64,000 bases of DNA from Carnobacterium inhibens subsp. inhibens DSM 13024 (GTDB lineage Bacteria > Bacillota > Bacilli > Lactobacillales > Carnobacteriaceae): NCBI RefSeq assembly GCF_000746825.1, contig NZ_JQIV01000006.1:930001-994000 (forward strand). Direction: 5' to 3'. The notes beneath the pieces were generated by a model. The model had not been told where the DNA came from, ran no database searches, and saw only the letters and a program-made list of their open reading frames with translations. Positions 46,179 to 53,999 of the stretch are shown piece by piece; within the stretch, counting starts at the first letter, position 1, and every line of letters begins with the position of its first letter. The translations under genes were made by a program, and so were the position numbers.

Positions 46179-46852
46179 CTTAGGTCGTGTTTGAAAACTG
46201 ATGATGAACCTGATTTACGGTTTAACTTAAAGCATTTATGTCCTATTTCAATACGGTATCATAAACTCGCAAAGTCTTGCAGGAACTTTAGGATTTACTC
46301 TTAGGTTTGACCCATTCAATTAGACGTTTATTCTAAGCTGGTTGTACTAAGATTTGTTTCGCCTACTTAAATGAATTACGTCTCTGAGTTTGTCGAATGA
46401 AGCCTTATTGCATCTACTCAAATGGAAAACGGCTCTGAGTTAATCGAATAAAGCCTTATTGCATCTACTCAAACGGAAAGCGACTCTGAGTTAGTCGAAT
46501 TAAGCCTTATTGTATCTACTCAAATGAAAAACTACTCTGAGTTAGTTGAATGAAGCCTTATTACATCTGCTCAAATGAAAAATTACTCTGAGTTAATCGA
46601 ATTAAGACTTATTACTTCTACTCAAACGGAAAACCACTCTGAGTTAATCGAATTAAGGCTTATTGCGCCTACTCAAATGAGATTTTACATTAAGCCAACA
46701 TACTTTTTCCTTCTCACTATCGAATCGGACCATTTTCGAAACAATGTCGGCCTATCGCAACATAGTATGATAAACTCGCAACATTTTATTTAGCCTTTGT
46801 TTATCTAACGGCGAATTCCCTCTTGACAAACTAGTTTTAAAACACGCCTAAG
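46179..46852. mobile_element. MITE-like element with terminal inverted repeats
   Basis: The left end CTTAGGTCGTGTTTGAAAAC and the right end (complement of 46833-46852, CTTAGGCGTGTTTTAAAACT) form inverted repeats of about 20 bases. If the repeats proper begin GGTCGTG, both ends are flanked by TA. No transposase frame is present. The first 180 bases recur at 50226-50433. The centre holds six 51-base tandem repeats. A segment near the right end (ATAAACTCGCAA at 46771) repeats one near the left (46260). IS5-group elements have similar ends, so mobilisation by one is possible but inferred. Confidence 0.6.
46363..46685. repeat. six tandem 51-base repeats inside the MITE-like element
   Basis: Units begin at 46363, 46414, 46465, 46516, 46567 and 46618, with a partial seventh at 46669. 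Each starts CTACTCAAA, contains the small palindrome ACTCTGAGT or its variant, then TAATCGAATNAAGCCTTATT. The period is constant although bases vary. In-frame stops in several units rule out coding use. Confidence 0.9.
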
Positions 46853-46963
46853 ATGAAATAATAAAAGACTTCTATTTGACTTTTTTTATTTATTTCTCTT
46901 TTGTAAACATCTAATATACATGGTATCCTTAAAAAAAGGACTTAGAGGCAGGTTATCTTACTT

Positions 46964-47770
46964 ATGACAAACAATCTTAATCTTTCTAATCGGATCAACC
47001 AAACATACCCTTTATTATCAAAGAAAGAAAAACAAGTAGCTGCATTTATACTTGAACACAAAGAAGACATTGATTCGTGGAATATCAAGGATCTTTCACG
47101 TTTAACGGAGACCTCAAATGCTACCATTTCTCGTTTTTGTGCGAAATTAAATTACCGAAATTTTAGTGAATTTAAAACATTTGTATCTCAGGAACTAGGT
47201 GGTACTCCTGCTCCTTTACAAGTACCCGTTAAAATTGCCAGCTACTACACACAGTTGATTAATTCTGCGTCTCAATTAATTGAAACGCAACAAATTGCGG
47301 ATTTCGTAGAAGCAATCCATCATTCCCATAAGATCTTGATTTGTGGCGTTGGAAATTCAGGATTAAGCGCCATGGAATTGAAATACCGCTTAGTCAGAAT
47401 GGGTCTGATAGTTGACGTGGTGACCGATCCGCATATGATGTTGATGGATGCTGTTCTATTAAAAAAATATGACTTAATGATTGCTATTTCAAACTATGGA
47501 AAAACGCAAGCTGTCATCGATGCCTGCACCATAGCAAAAAAAGAAGAAGCCACTGTTTTCGTGATCACCAATCAGAATCATACACCTTTAACAAAAATTG
47601 CAGATCAAGTATTATTTGCATCTGGTAGAACGTCTATTCCTGATGAGCAATTCATTAACAGCCAATTGCCGATTCATTTTATTTTGGATGTATTGTGCTA
47701 TGTATTGTTAGAAGATGAATCGTATAAAGACAACCGGAAAAAAACATTGACTGCTTTAGACTTGAACTAG
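46964..47770 (+). CDS. RpiR/MurR family transcriptional regulator
   Basis: A 268-residue regulator with an N-terminal helix-turn-helix (residues 1-77; LSRLTETSNATISRFCAKLNY is the recognition region, shown here as LTETSNATISRFCAKLNY) and a C-terminal SIS sugar-phosphate-binding domain (ICGVGNSGLSAMELKYRLVR...AISNYGKTQAVIDA). It lies convergent to nanE and the amino-sugar PTS gene, and a role as their regulator answering to ManNAc-6-P or GlcNAc-6-P is likely. TTAGAGGCAGG precedes the start with a weak site. Confidence 0.88.
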   Translation: MTNNLNLSNRINQTYPLLSKKEKQVAAFILEHKEDIDSWNIKDLSRLTETSNATISRFCAKLNYRNFSEFKTFVSQELGGTPAPLQVPVKIASYYTQLINSASQLIETQQIADFVEAIHHSHKILICGVGNSGLSAMELKYRLVRMGLIVDVVTDPHMMLMDAVLLKKYDLMIAISNYGKTQAVIDACTIAKKEEATVFVITNQNHTPLTKIADQVLFASGRTSIPDEQFINSQLPIHFILDVLCYVLLEDESYKDNRKKTLTALDLN

Positions 47771-47823
47771 AAAAAAAGCTAGTAAGAAGAGGGAATTATA
47801 CCCTTTTTCTTACTAGCTTTTTA
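47771..47823. terminator. bidirectional terminator
   Basis: Stem AAAAAGCTAGTAAGAAGAGGG with its complement, one or two mismatches and a seven-base loop, between the RpiR gene and nanE. Confidence 0.9.
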
Positions 47824-47831
47824 GTTTTATT

Positions 47832-48524
47832 TTATTTTACTTCTTTCATTTTTTCAACAAAACCAGCTGTAATCAATTGAGGACGTGTAATCGCGCTGCC
47901 TACTACGATTGAATGAACACCTAATTCTTTACACCTTTTAGCTTTCTCAGGTGTATCAATGTGACCTTCAACAATAACAGGAACGTTGACAGTATCTAGA
48001 ATGATTTTCAAGCGTTCAAAATCATTGTCTGCAATATTTTGACCTTCAGATTTTTTTGTGTATCCCATTAAAGTAGTAGAAACACAGTCAAAACCGATTT
48101 TTTCTGCTTCTATTACTTCTTCTACAGTTGATGCATCAGCCATTAATAAAATGGAAGGATATTTAGAACGGATCGCTTGAACAAATGTCTCTAGTGTTTC
48201 TCCATTTGGTCTGATACGGTCAGTAGCGTCTAGTGCAATCATATCACATTTAGACTCAGCCAACTCATCGATTTCTTTCATCGTTGCCGTAATAAAAACT
48301 TCTGAATCTTCATAGTCTCTTTTCACGATTCCAATAACCGGTAAGTCTGTGTTTTTTTTAATTTCAATGATATCTTCTTTAGAGTTTGAACGGATCCCTT
48401 TCGCTCCACCTTCTTCAGCAGCTATGGCCATTCTTCCCATAATATATGAACTATGCAAAGGTTCATTATCCAAAGCTTGACATGAAACAACTAATTCTGA
48501 TTTTACTTTATCCAACATATTCAT
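47832..48524 (-). CDS. nanE: N-acetylmannosamine-6-phosphate 2-epimerase
   Basis: A 230-residue NanE TIM-barrel. Conserved regions are VVSCQALDNEPLHSSYIMGR, GAKGIRSN, LPVIGIVKRDY with the catalytic lysine, DCVSTTLMGYT and VIVEGHIDTPEKA with the glutamate. It converts ManNAc-6-phosphate to GlcNAc-6-phosphate. Its ATG is three bases after the stop codon of the PTS gene, so import and epimerisation are made together, without other sialic-acid genes nearby. Confidence 0.96.
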   Translation of the reverse strand: MNMLDKVKSELVVSCQALDNEPLHSSYIMGRMAIAAEEGGAKGIRSNSKEDIIEIKKNTDLPVIGIVKRDYEDSEVFITATMKEIDELAESKCDMIALDATDRIRPNGETLETFVQAIRSKYPSILLMADASTVEEVIEAEKIGFDCVSTTLMGYTKKSEGQNIADNDFERLKIILDTVNVPVIVEGHIDTPEKAKRCKELGVHSIVVGSAITRPQLITAGFVEKMKEVK

Positions 48525-48527
48525 TTT

Positions 48528-50066
48528 TTATTCGTCTCCTAACAATTCTTCAATTTCATTTTTTATAACAGATACTTGCGGACCATAAACAACTTGGATC
48601 CCATTTCCTCTTTTGATAAGTCCTTGGCTTCCAGTTTCTTTTAATAAAGCTTCATCTACTAAAGAATCATCTTTAACCGTCACACGAAGTCTTGTTGCAC
48701 AGTTATCAACATTCACTAAGTTTTCTTCGCCACCTAAACCATTAATGATATCTAGTGCGCGACCTTCAACTTTAGTTTTATTGCCAGCAACTTCTACTTT
48801 ATCCGTTCTACCTGGTGTTTGGAAGTTGAATTTTGTAATTAGGAACGTGAATGTGAAGTAATATAAGAAGAACCAAACTACTCCTATCACTAATACCATT
48901 ATCCAATTTGTTCGTTCGTTTCCTTGTAAGATTCCGAATAGAATAAAGTCTATAAATCCACCAGAAAATGTTTGCCCGATCGTTATCTCAAAGATATGAG
49001 CCAACATGAATGCAAGCCCATCAAAAACAGCATGTACAACATATAGAGCTGGTGCTATAAACAAGAACGAGAATTCAAGCGGTTCTGTGATCCCTGTTAA
49101 AAATGAGGTTAAGGCAGCTGATAACATCAACCCACCCACAACTTTTTTATTTTCTGGTTTAGCTGTTTTATAGATCGCAAATGCGGCTCCAACTAGCCCA
49201 AACATCATAGTGATAAAACGTCCTGACATGAAACGTGCTGTTCCACTGAAGAACTCTTGTGTTGCTGGATCAGCTAATTGAGCAAAGAAAATATTTTGTG
49301 TTCCTTGAACAAGTTCTCCTCCAACTTCCAATGTTCCACCAACGGCTGTTTGCCAAAAAGGAAGATAGAAAATATGGTGTAGTCCAACTGGCCCAAGCAT
49401 ACGTAAGATAAATCCGTATAAAAAGGTCCCTAAATATCCAGTAGCATTAACCACATCTCCTACATTTGTAATCAAGCCTTGGAATACTGGCCATATAAAG
49501 TACATTACAACACCTAAAAGGATAGCTGAAAAAGAAGTAATGATAGGAACAAAACGAGAACCACCAAAGAAACCTAGATAAGCTGGCAATTCAATTTTAT
49601 TAAAGCGATTGTGTAAGTAGCTTGCTAATATACCAACAATGATTCCACCAAAAACTCCTGTTTCAAGTGTTTGGATTCCCACTGTACTTCCTTGACCAAC
49701 TGCGGCAAGATTGTCTACGACTAACTCTCCAGTAATGGTTAGTATAGCATTTATTGTCGAATGCATCACTAAGTAACCAATGAGAGCCGCTAATGCTGCA
49801 GTACCTTTATCAGATTTTGCTAAACCAATAGCAACCCCAATAGCAAATATAATCGGTAAATTACTAAAAACAATATTTCCGGCGCTACTCATGATGGTAA
49901 AGATCGCTTGTAACCATGCGACATCTAAAACAGGATACGCGCTTATAGTGTTGGGATTAGATAACGATCCTCCAATTCCTAAAAGTAATCCTGCAGCAGG
50001 TAAAATTGCGATTGGCAGCATAAACGACTTACCAAATTGTTGAGCTTTCTCAAAAAACGTTTTCAT
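48528..50066 (-). CDS. PTS EIICB for glucose-family amino sugars
   Basis: A 512-residue EIIC-EIIB fusion. The EIIC half has about ten membrane segments with SFMLPIAILPAAGLLLGIGG at the start and the substrate motif GITEPLEFSFLF near residue 310. The EIIB half, from about 430, has the phosphorylated Cys in NVDNCATRLRVTV. There is no EIIA domain, so EIIA(Glc) from elsewhere, such as the gene at 4.2-4.7 kb, must serve it. Pairing with nanE suggests ManNAc; GlcNAc or glucosamine remain possible. Confidence 0.93.
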   Translation of the reverse strand: MKTFFEKAQQFGKSFMLPIAILPAAGLLLGIGGSLSNPNTISAYPVLDVAWLQAIFTIMSSAGNIVFSNLPIIFAIGVAIGLAKSDKGTAALAALIGYLVMHSTINAILTITGELVVDNLAAVGQGSTVGIQTLETGVFGGIIVGILASYLHNRFNKIELPAYLGFFGGSRFVPIITSFSAILLGVVMYFIWPVFQGLITNVGDVVNATGYLGTFLYGFILRMLGPVGLHHIFYLPFWQTAVGGTLEVGGELVQGTQNIFFAQLADPATQEFFSGTARFMSGRFITMMFGLVGAAFAIYKTAKPENKKVVGGLMLSAALTSFLTGITEPLEFSFLFIAPALYVVHAVFDGLAFMLAHIFEITIGQTFSGGFIDFILFGILQGNERTNWIMVLVIGVVWFFLYYFTFTFLITKFNFQTPGRTDKVEVAGNKTKVEGRALDIINGLGGEENLVNVDNCATRLRVTVKDDSLVDEALLKETGSQGLIKRGNGIQVVYGPQVSVIKNEIEELLGDE

Positions 50067-50108
50067 TTTCTTCAGTCCCCTTTTTCTAATTTATCTCATT
50101 CTATATCA

Positions 50109-50122
50109 TGAAAATGTTTTCG
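50109..50122. promoter_or_regulatory. cre-like box upstream of the amino-sugar PTS operon
   Basis: TGAAAATGTTTTCG resembles the cre consensus with T for the central C and G for the last A. It lies about 40 bases before the PTS start codon. Confidence 0.45.
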
Positions 50123-50225
50123 TCAACTTTTTTTAAAAGAAAATATTTCCAATTAAAAATAAATAAAACATAATAATGTCAAATAACACTTAAAAAAGTT
50201 CTATAATTTTTAGTGTAGGTAGATT

Positions 50226-50433
50226 AGAACGTGTTTGAAAACTGAGGATGAACCTGATTTACGGTTTAACTTAAAGCCTTTATGTCTTATTTCAATACGG
50301 TATAATAAACTCGCAAAGTCTTGCAGGAACTTTAGAATCTACTCTTAGTTTGACCCATTCAATTAGACGTTTATTCTAAGGTGGTTGTACTAAGTTTCGG
50401 ATACTCAAACGGAAAGCGACTCTGAGCTAGTCA
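50226..50433. mobile_element. truncated relative of the MITE-like element
   Basis: From TAGAACGTGTTTGAAAACTG onward this stretch follows the left 180 bases of the element at 46179 almost base for base, then carries only one 51-base-type unit (ACTCAAACGGAAAGCGACTC, then TGAGCTAGTC). It stops shortly before the terminator of the YrhK gene and has no right terminal repeat. It is therefore a truncated or deleted copy. Confidence 0.8.
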
Positions 50434-50441
50434 AAAAACAT

Positions 50442-50490
50442 AAAAAAAGTCGAACATTGTTGTTTAATAGCAACAAACGCTCGACTTTTT
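50442..50490 (-). terminator. terminator of the YrhK-family gene
   Basis: On the minus strand AAAGTCGAGCGTTTGTTG pairs with CAACAATGTTCGACTTT (one bulge) and is followed by seven T. Confidence 0.88.
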
Positions 50491-50498
50491 CTTTGACT

Positions 50499-51002
50499 TT
50501 ATTTACTTTTTTCTTCTTGTTCTTCTTCTTTTTTTTCGTACTCTTCATCATTATCTTTGCCATAATACTCTTCATTATATTCGTTATCTTCTTCATCTGA
50601 ATCTTTATTACCTTCTTTAGTGTCGCTTTGTTCTTCTTGTTCTTCTTGTTCTTCTTGTTCTTCTTGTTCTTCTTGTTCTTCTTGTTCTTCTTGTTCTTCT
50701 TGTTCTTGTTTTGCTAGTTTTTCATCATCGTAGATAAAGATATTATGAAAAATTTTCAGAATAGGACGAGCCGTTAGAAAAACCCCACCAACTAAATAAA
50801 GATAAGTACCATAAATATCTGGAATATCCGTGAGTGTGGCTAAACTACCAATAATATAAAAAATCCCAGTTAATATATCATTCGTCAATGAAATCAATGT
50901 ATAACGGTTCTGAAAATACAAACGAAAACGTCCACTCTTTATTTCAATATCTTCTTCTTTACCTGGATTAATATCGTGCTCTTTGCGTTCAATTTTCGGC
51001 AT
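50499..51002 (-). CDS. YrhK-like membrane protein with acidic repeat tail
   Basis: A 167-residue protein. Residues about 28-100 match the YrhK domain: FQNRYTLISLTNDILTGIFY and GTYLYLVGGVFLTARPILKI, two membrane helices. The C-terminal third is extremely acidic and contains eight or nine tandem Glu-Glu-Gln triplets, encoded by a near-perfect nine-base repeat, then more Asp/Glu/Tyr/Asn. The tail should be disordered and cytoplasmic. The repeats invite slippage in units of three residues, keeping the frame. Function of YrhK proteins is unknown. Confidence 0.8.
   Translation of the reverse strand: MPKIERKEHDINPGKEEDIEIKSGRFRLYFQNRYTLISLTNDILTGIFYIIGSLATLTDIPDIYGTYLYLVGGVFLTARPILKIFHNIFIYDDEKLAKQEQEEQEEQEEQEEQEEQEEQEEQEEQSDTKEGNKDSDEEDNEYNEEYYGKDNDEEYEKKEEEQEEKSK
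50630..50709. repeat. nine-base coding microsatellite
   Basis: TTCTTCTTG (plus strand) is repeated eight to nine times almost without change, encoding the Glu-Glu-Gln tract of the YrhK-like protein. Confidence 0.93.
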
Positions 51003-51201
51003 TCTGATTACCTCCGATTTTTAATTCTCTATAAGTTAGTATACAAGTTTCTTTTTTCACTTTCCAAGAATTGAATCTAAACTTAGCTTTATTAAAAAAT
51101 ACCTGCTTTTTTATTAGAACTTGCACGTTTTTACTTCTCATATTAGAATTGACAAGTTAAGATAAAAATTATCTAAGATGATTTTTTTGGAGGGAATAAG
51201 G

Positions 51202-52863
51202 ATGAATAAAAAAGGAGTAACATCTGGTTTAGTATTTTTTAGTTTAGTGGCTCTATTGAGTGCTTGTGGATCAAAAAAAGAAACAGCTAACGAATCAAAA
51301 GACGTTCAAGAAGATGTACTTGCTTCAGAGCAAGTCATGCACCTTACGGTCGAAAGTGAATTAGCTACAACTGACAGTGTCTTAGTAGCTGAAAATATTA
51401 CATTTGCGGGTGTAAATCAATTTATCGAAGGACTTTATCGCTTAGGGGAAAACAATGATCCAATTCCTGCTTTAGCTAAAAGTGAAGATATTTCTGATGA
51501 TGGGTTAACGTACACATTTCATTTAAGAGAAGATGCTTTGTGGTCTAACGGAGATCCAGTCACAGCTCATGACTTTGTATTTTCGTGGCGTAGAAATGTA
51601 GATCCAACTTCTGGAGCAGCCTATTCTTATTTATTTGAAGATATCAAAAATGCTTCTGAAATCATCGCTGGTGAACGGCCACTTGAAGAACTGGGAGTTA
51701 AGGCTTTGGATGATACAACACTTGAAGTCACACTTGAAACACCTATTGCTTACTTCCCTTCTCTTATGTCATTTGTTTCATTCTTTCCGCAAAATGAAGC
51801 TTTTGTTTTAGAAGCAGGAGATCAATATGGTACAAGCAGTGAAACGACTCTTTCAAATGGGCCTTTTCTTTTAACCGATTGGGATAATGGGTTGGATGAA
51901 AATTGGAGCTACGAGAAGAATCCTACTTACTGGGATGCTGAAAATGTTGATTTAACAAAAATTTCAAACCAAGTTATAAAAGAAGTTGCTACCGGAGTAA
52001 ACTTATATGAAAAAGGCGATGTAGACAATGCCTTATTATCTGGTGAATATGCTAAACAATATCAAGAAGATCCCAGCTATACCGTTGAATATTTTTCTAG
52101 AACCAATTATTTAGAAGTTAATCAAACTGATAATCCTTATTTAAAAAATGAATCATTAAGAAAAGCTCTTGCATTGGCTATCAATCGTGAAGAATTGACT
52201 TCTAGTATTTTAAACAACGGCTCTTTACCTATCACTGGATTGGTTCCAGATCATTTTGTTCAACATCCTGAAACTGGTGTAGAATTTGCTGAAGAAGCTG
52301 GTGATTTTTATACCTATAACTTAACTGAAGCTCAACGCTTAGTTGAAGAAGCTAAACAAGAGTTAGGTGTAGACACGATTGAACTTGAGTTGCTTGGAGA
52401 TGACGATGAAACAAGTAAACGTGTCATGGAATATTTACAAGGAGAATTGCAAAATAATTTAGATGGCGTAAAAATCAAGCTGTTAAATGTTCCTTTCAGT
52501 GCAAGATTAGCTAAAGCAGCAGCAGGGGATTTTGATTTGATCTCTTCTGGTTGGAGCGGCTATGTATCCGATCCAATGATCATGTTAGATGTTCTATACA
52601 GTACGTCATCTTATAATAACGGAGGATACGCTAATGACAAAGTTGATCAATTGATCAATGACGCTAAAGAAATCCACGCTAACGATCCTCTTTTGAGATG
52701 GGACGATATGTTAGAAGCTCATCAAATCGCTTTAGAAGATGCAGCGCTTATTCCAATCTACCAAAAAGGTGAAGCCATGTTACGCAATCCCAAAATTAAA
52801 GGAATCGGAATCAACTCTGTTGGCGCTCGGTACACTTATAAAGATGCTTATATCGTAGAATAA
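51202..52863 (+). CDS. second orphan oligopeptide-binding lipoprotein (OppA-like)
   Basis: A 553-residue family 5 solute-binding lipoprotein starting at ATG 51202 with GGAGGG upstream (the longer frame to 51178 runs into that site). Lipobox LLSACGS, then the OppA fold: VNQFIEGLYRLGENNDPIPAL, LREDALWSNGDPVTAHDF. It is a paralogue of the gene at 12.1-13.7 kb; both lack neighbouring permease and ATPase genes and both end in a nearly identical VGA(K/R)YTYK(N/D)AYI sequence. Each may supply a different peptide range to one distant Opp system or act in signalling. Confidence 0.92.
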   Translation: MNKKGVTSGLVFFSLVALLSACGSKKETANESKDVQEDVLASEQVMHLTVESELATTDSVLVAENITFAGVNQFIEGLYRLGENNDPIPALAKSEDISDDGLTYTFHLREDALWSNGDPVTAHDFVFSWRRNVDPTSGAAYSYLFEDIKNASEIIAGERPLEELGVKALDDTTLEVTLETPIAYFPSLMSFVSFFPQNEAFVLEAGDQYGTSSETTLSNGPFLLTDWDNGLDENWSYEKNPTYWDAENVDLTKISNQVIKEVATGVNLYEKGDVDNALLSGEYAKQYQEDPSYTVEYFSRTNYLEVNQTDNPYLKNESLRKALALAINREELTSSILNNGSLPITGLVPDHFVQHPETGVEFAEEAGDFYTYNLTEAQRLVEEAKQELGVDTIELELLGDDDETSKRVMEYLQGELQNNLDGVKIKLLNVPFSARLAKAAAGDFDLISSGWSGYVSDPMIMLDVLYSTSSYNNGGYANDKVDQLINDAKEIHANDPLLRWDDMLEAHQIALEDAALIPIYQKGEAMLRNPKIKGIGINSVGARYTYKDAYIVE

Positions 52864-52890
52864 TTGTGAGGATAACACATCATAACCAAT

Positions 52891-52934
52891 AAAAAGAGTC
52901 CAACAGCATAAAAATGGCTGTTGGACTCTTTTTA
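52891..52934. terminator. bidirectional terminator
   Basis: A 16-base perfect stem, AAAAAGAGTCCAACAG and its complement, with an 11-base loop, between the OppA paralogue and the convergent dipeptidase gene. Confidence 0.93.
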
Positions 52935-53867
52935 TTTTGGCAAATGATCCATAAAATTCTGATAAGCAAACCCTTCAACTTCTTCAGTAGTAAATATTTC
53001 AAGAAGCGACTGAATTAGGTTTTGGGTTTCTCCCGCATGCGCTAATTGTTTGATATGGGTACTTATCCCATCGAAGTCTGAGCCAAATCCAATATTTCGC
53101 ATTGCTCCTAATTCAACTAATCGTTCAATATGAGGAATTAAATCGGCTATCGTTACTTCTTTGTATTTGCCTTCTTCAAGAGTAAAGGTTGGATTAAAAA
53201 TAACATGGATCATAGCGTCATGTTCGATCATCGCTTTGATTTGATCGTCGTTTAAATTCCGTACATGACTGCAGAGCGACAAAACATTCGAATGCGTTGC
53301 AATAGGGTAACTAGCAGATTTCATCACATCCCAAAAACCCTTCACACTTAAATGCGAAACATCTGTAAAAACTTTTCGTTCGTTCAATCGTTTGACGATT
53401 TCGAAACCAAATACCGTTAATCCAGCGCCTCTTGGTTCTTCGACGCCATCAGCAGCAAGATTGGCTGGATTCCACGTCAATCCTACAGACAAAACGCCCG
53501 CATCTAGCAATTCATCTAACTTACTTAGATCATTTCCAATAGCTGACACACCTTCTAAGGTCAAAAATGAGCCAATTTCATTATCTTTCAGCTCTTGGAT
53601 TTCTTCCCATTTCCAGATTTGTTTTATCTCAGGATTTTTTCCTAAAATATCTTTTTGGTAATAATCAATTTGTTCTAAAACAGCTGCATATTGTTTATCT
53701 GAAGGAAGGTCCGGCTCAATAAAAATGGCAAATGCTTGTACTTTAACTTCTCCTTCTTTTAAGCGTTTCAAATTAACATCTAATTCATCTGAATCCTTAA
53801 AGTCTAACGTACCTTTGCTATTTTGCATCTTATATAGTACATCACAATGCATATCAATACTCTTCAC
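52932..53867 (-). CDS. membrane dipeptidase family (peptidase M19)
   Basis: A 311-residue M19 metallopeptidase, bacterial counterpart of renal dipeptidase. Zinc ligands are seen in DMHCDV at the N-terminus, SFLTLEGVSAIG, FTDVSHLSVKGFWDV and PIATHSNVLSLC, and the barrel ends in NIGFGSDFDGI. It is soluble here, with no signal peptide. It cleaves dipeptides, possibly including D-residues from wall turnover. Convergent with the peptide-binding lipoprotein gene, which is at most a loose functional hint. Confidence 0.92.
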   Translation of the reverse strand: MKSIDMHCDVLYKMQNSKGTLDFKDSDELDVNLKRLKEGEVKVQAFAIFIEPDLPSDKQYAAVLEQIDYYQKDILGKNPEIKQIWKWEEIQELKDNEIGSFLTLEGVSAIGNDLSKLDELLDAGVLSVGLTWNPANLAADGVEEPRGAGLTVFGFEIVKRLNERKVFTDVSHLSVKGFWDVMKSASYPIATHSNVLSLCSHVRNLNDDQIKAMIEHDAMIHVIFNPTFTLEEGKYKEVTIADLIPHIERLVELGAMRNIGFGSDFDGISTHIKQLAHAGETQNLIQSLLEIFTTEEVEGFAYQNFMDHLPK

Positions 53868-53946
53868 TTTTTCTCCTACTTTCTGCTTCTACGCCCTTAA
53901 TCCCTATTTTCTCATCATACTTTAATCACCCTAGAAGTGCAATACT

Positions 53947-53995
53947 AAAAAAGGTTCTGATTCAGTACAATTAACTGAATCAGAACCTTTTATTT
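53947..53995 (-). terminator. terminator of the transporter operon
   Basis: AAAGGTTCTGATTCAGT and its complement form a perfect stem with a seven-base loop and T-runs on both strands; placed just after the MFS gene. Confidence 0.9.
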
Positions 53996-53999
53996 AACT

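Noticed and set aside
46363-46685. CRISPR array as an explanation of the 51-base repeats
   Set aside because: The units are contiguous and diverged along their length; there are no constant repeats separated by unique spacers, and no cas genes nearby.
46575-46793. 72-codon frame inside the 51-base repeats, giving a repeated 17-residue peptide
   Set aside because: Neighbouring units contain in-frame stops and there is no ribosome binding site, so the frame is a by-product of a repeat length divisible by three.
50405-50596. 63-codon lysine-rich frame
   Set aside because: Out-of-frame translation of the acidic repeat tail of the YrhK-like gene.
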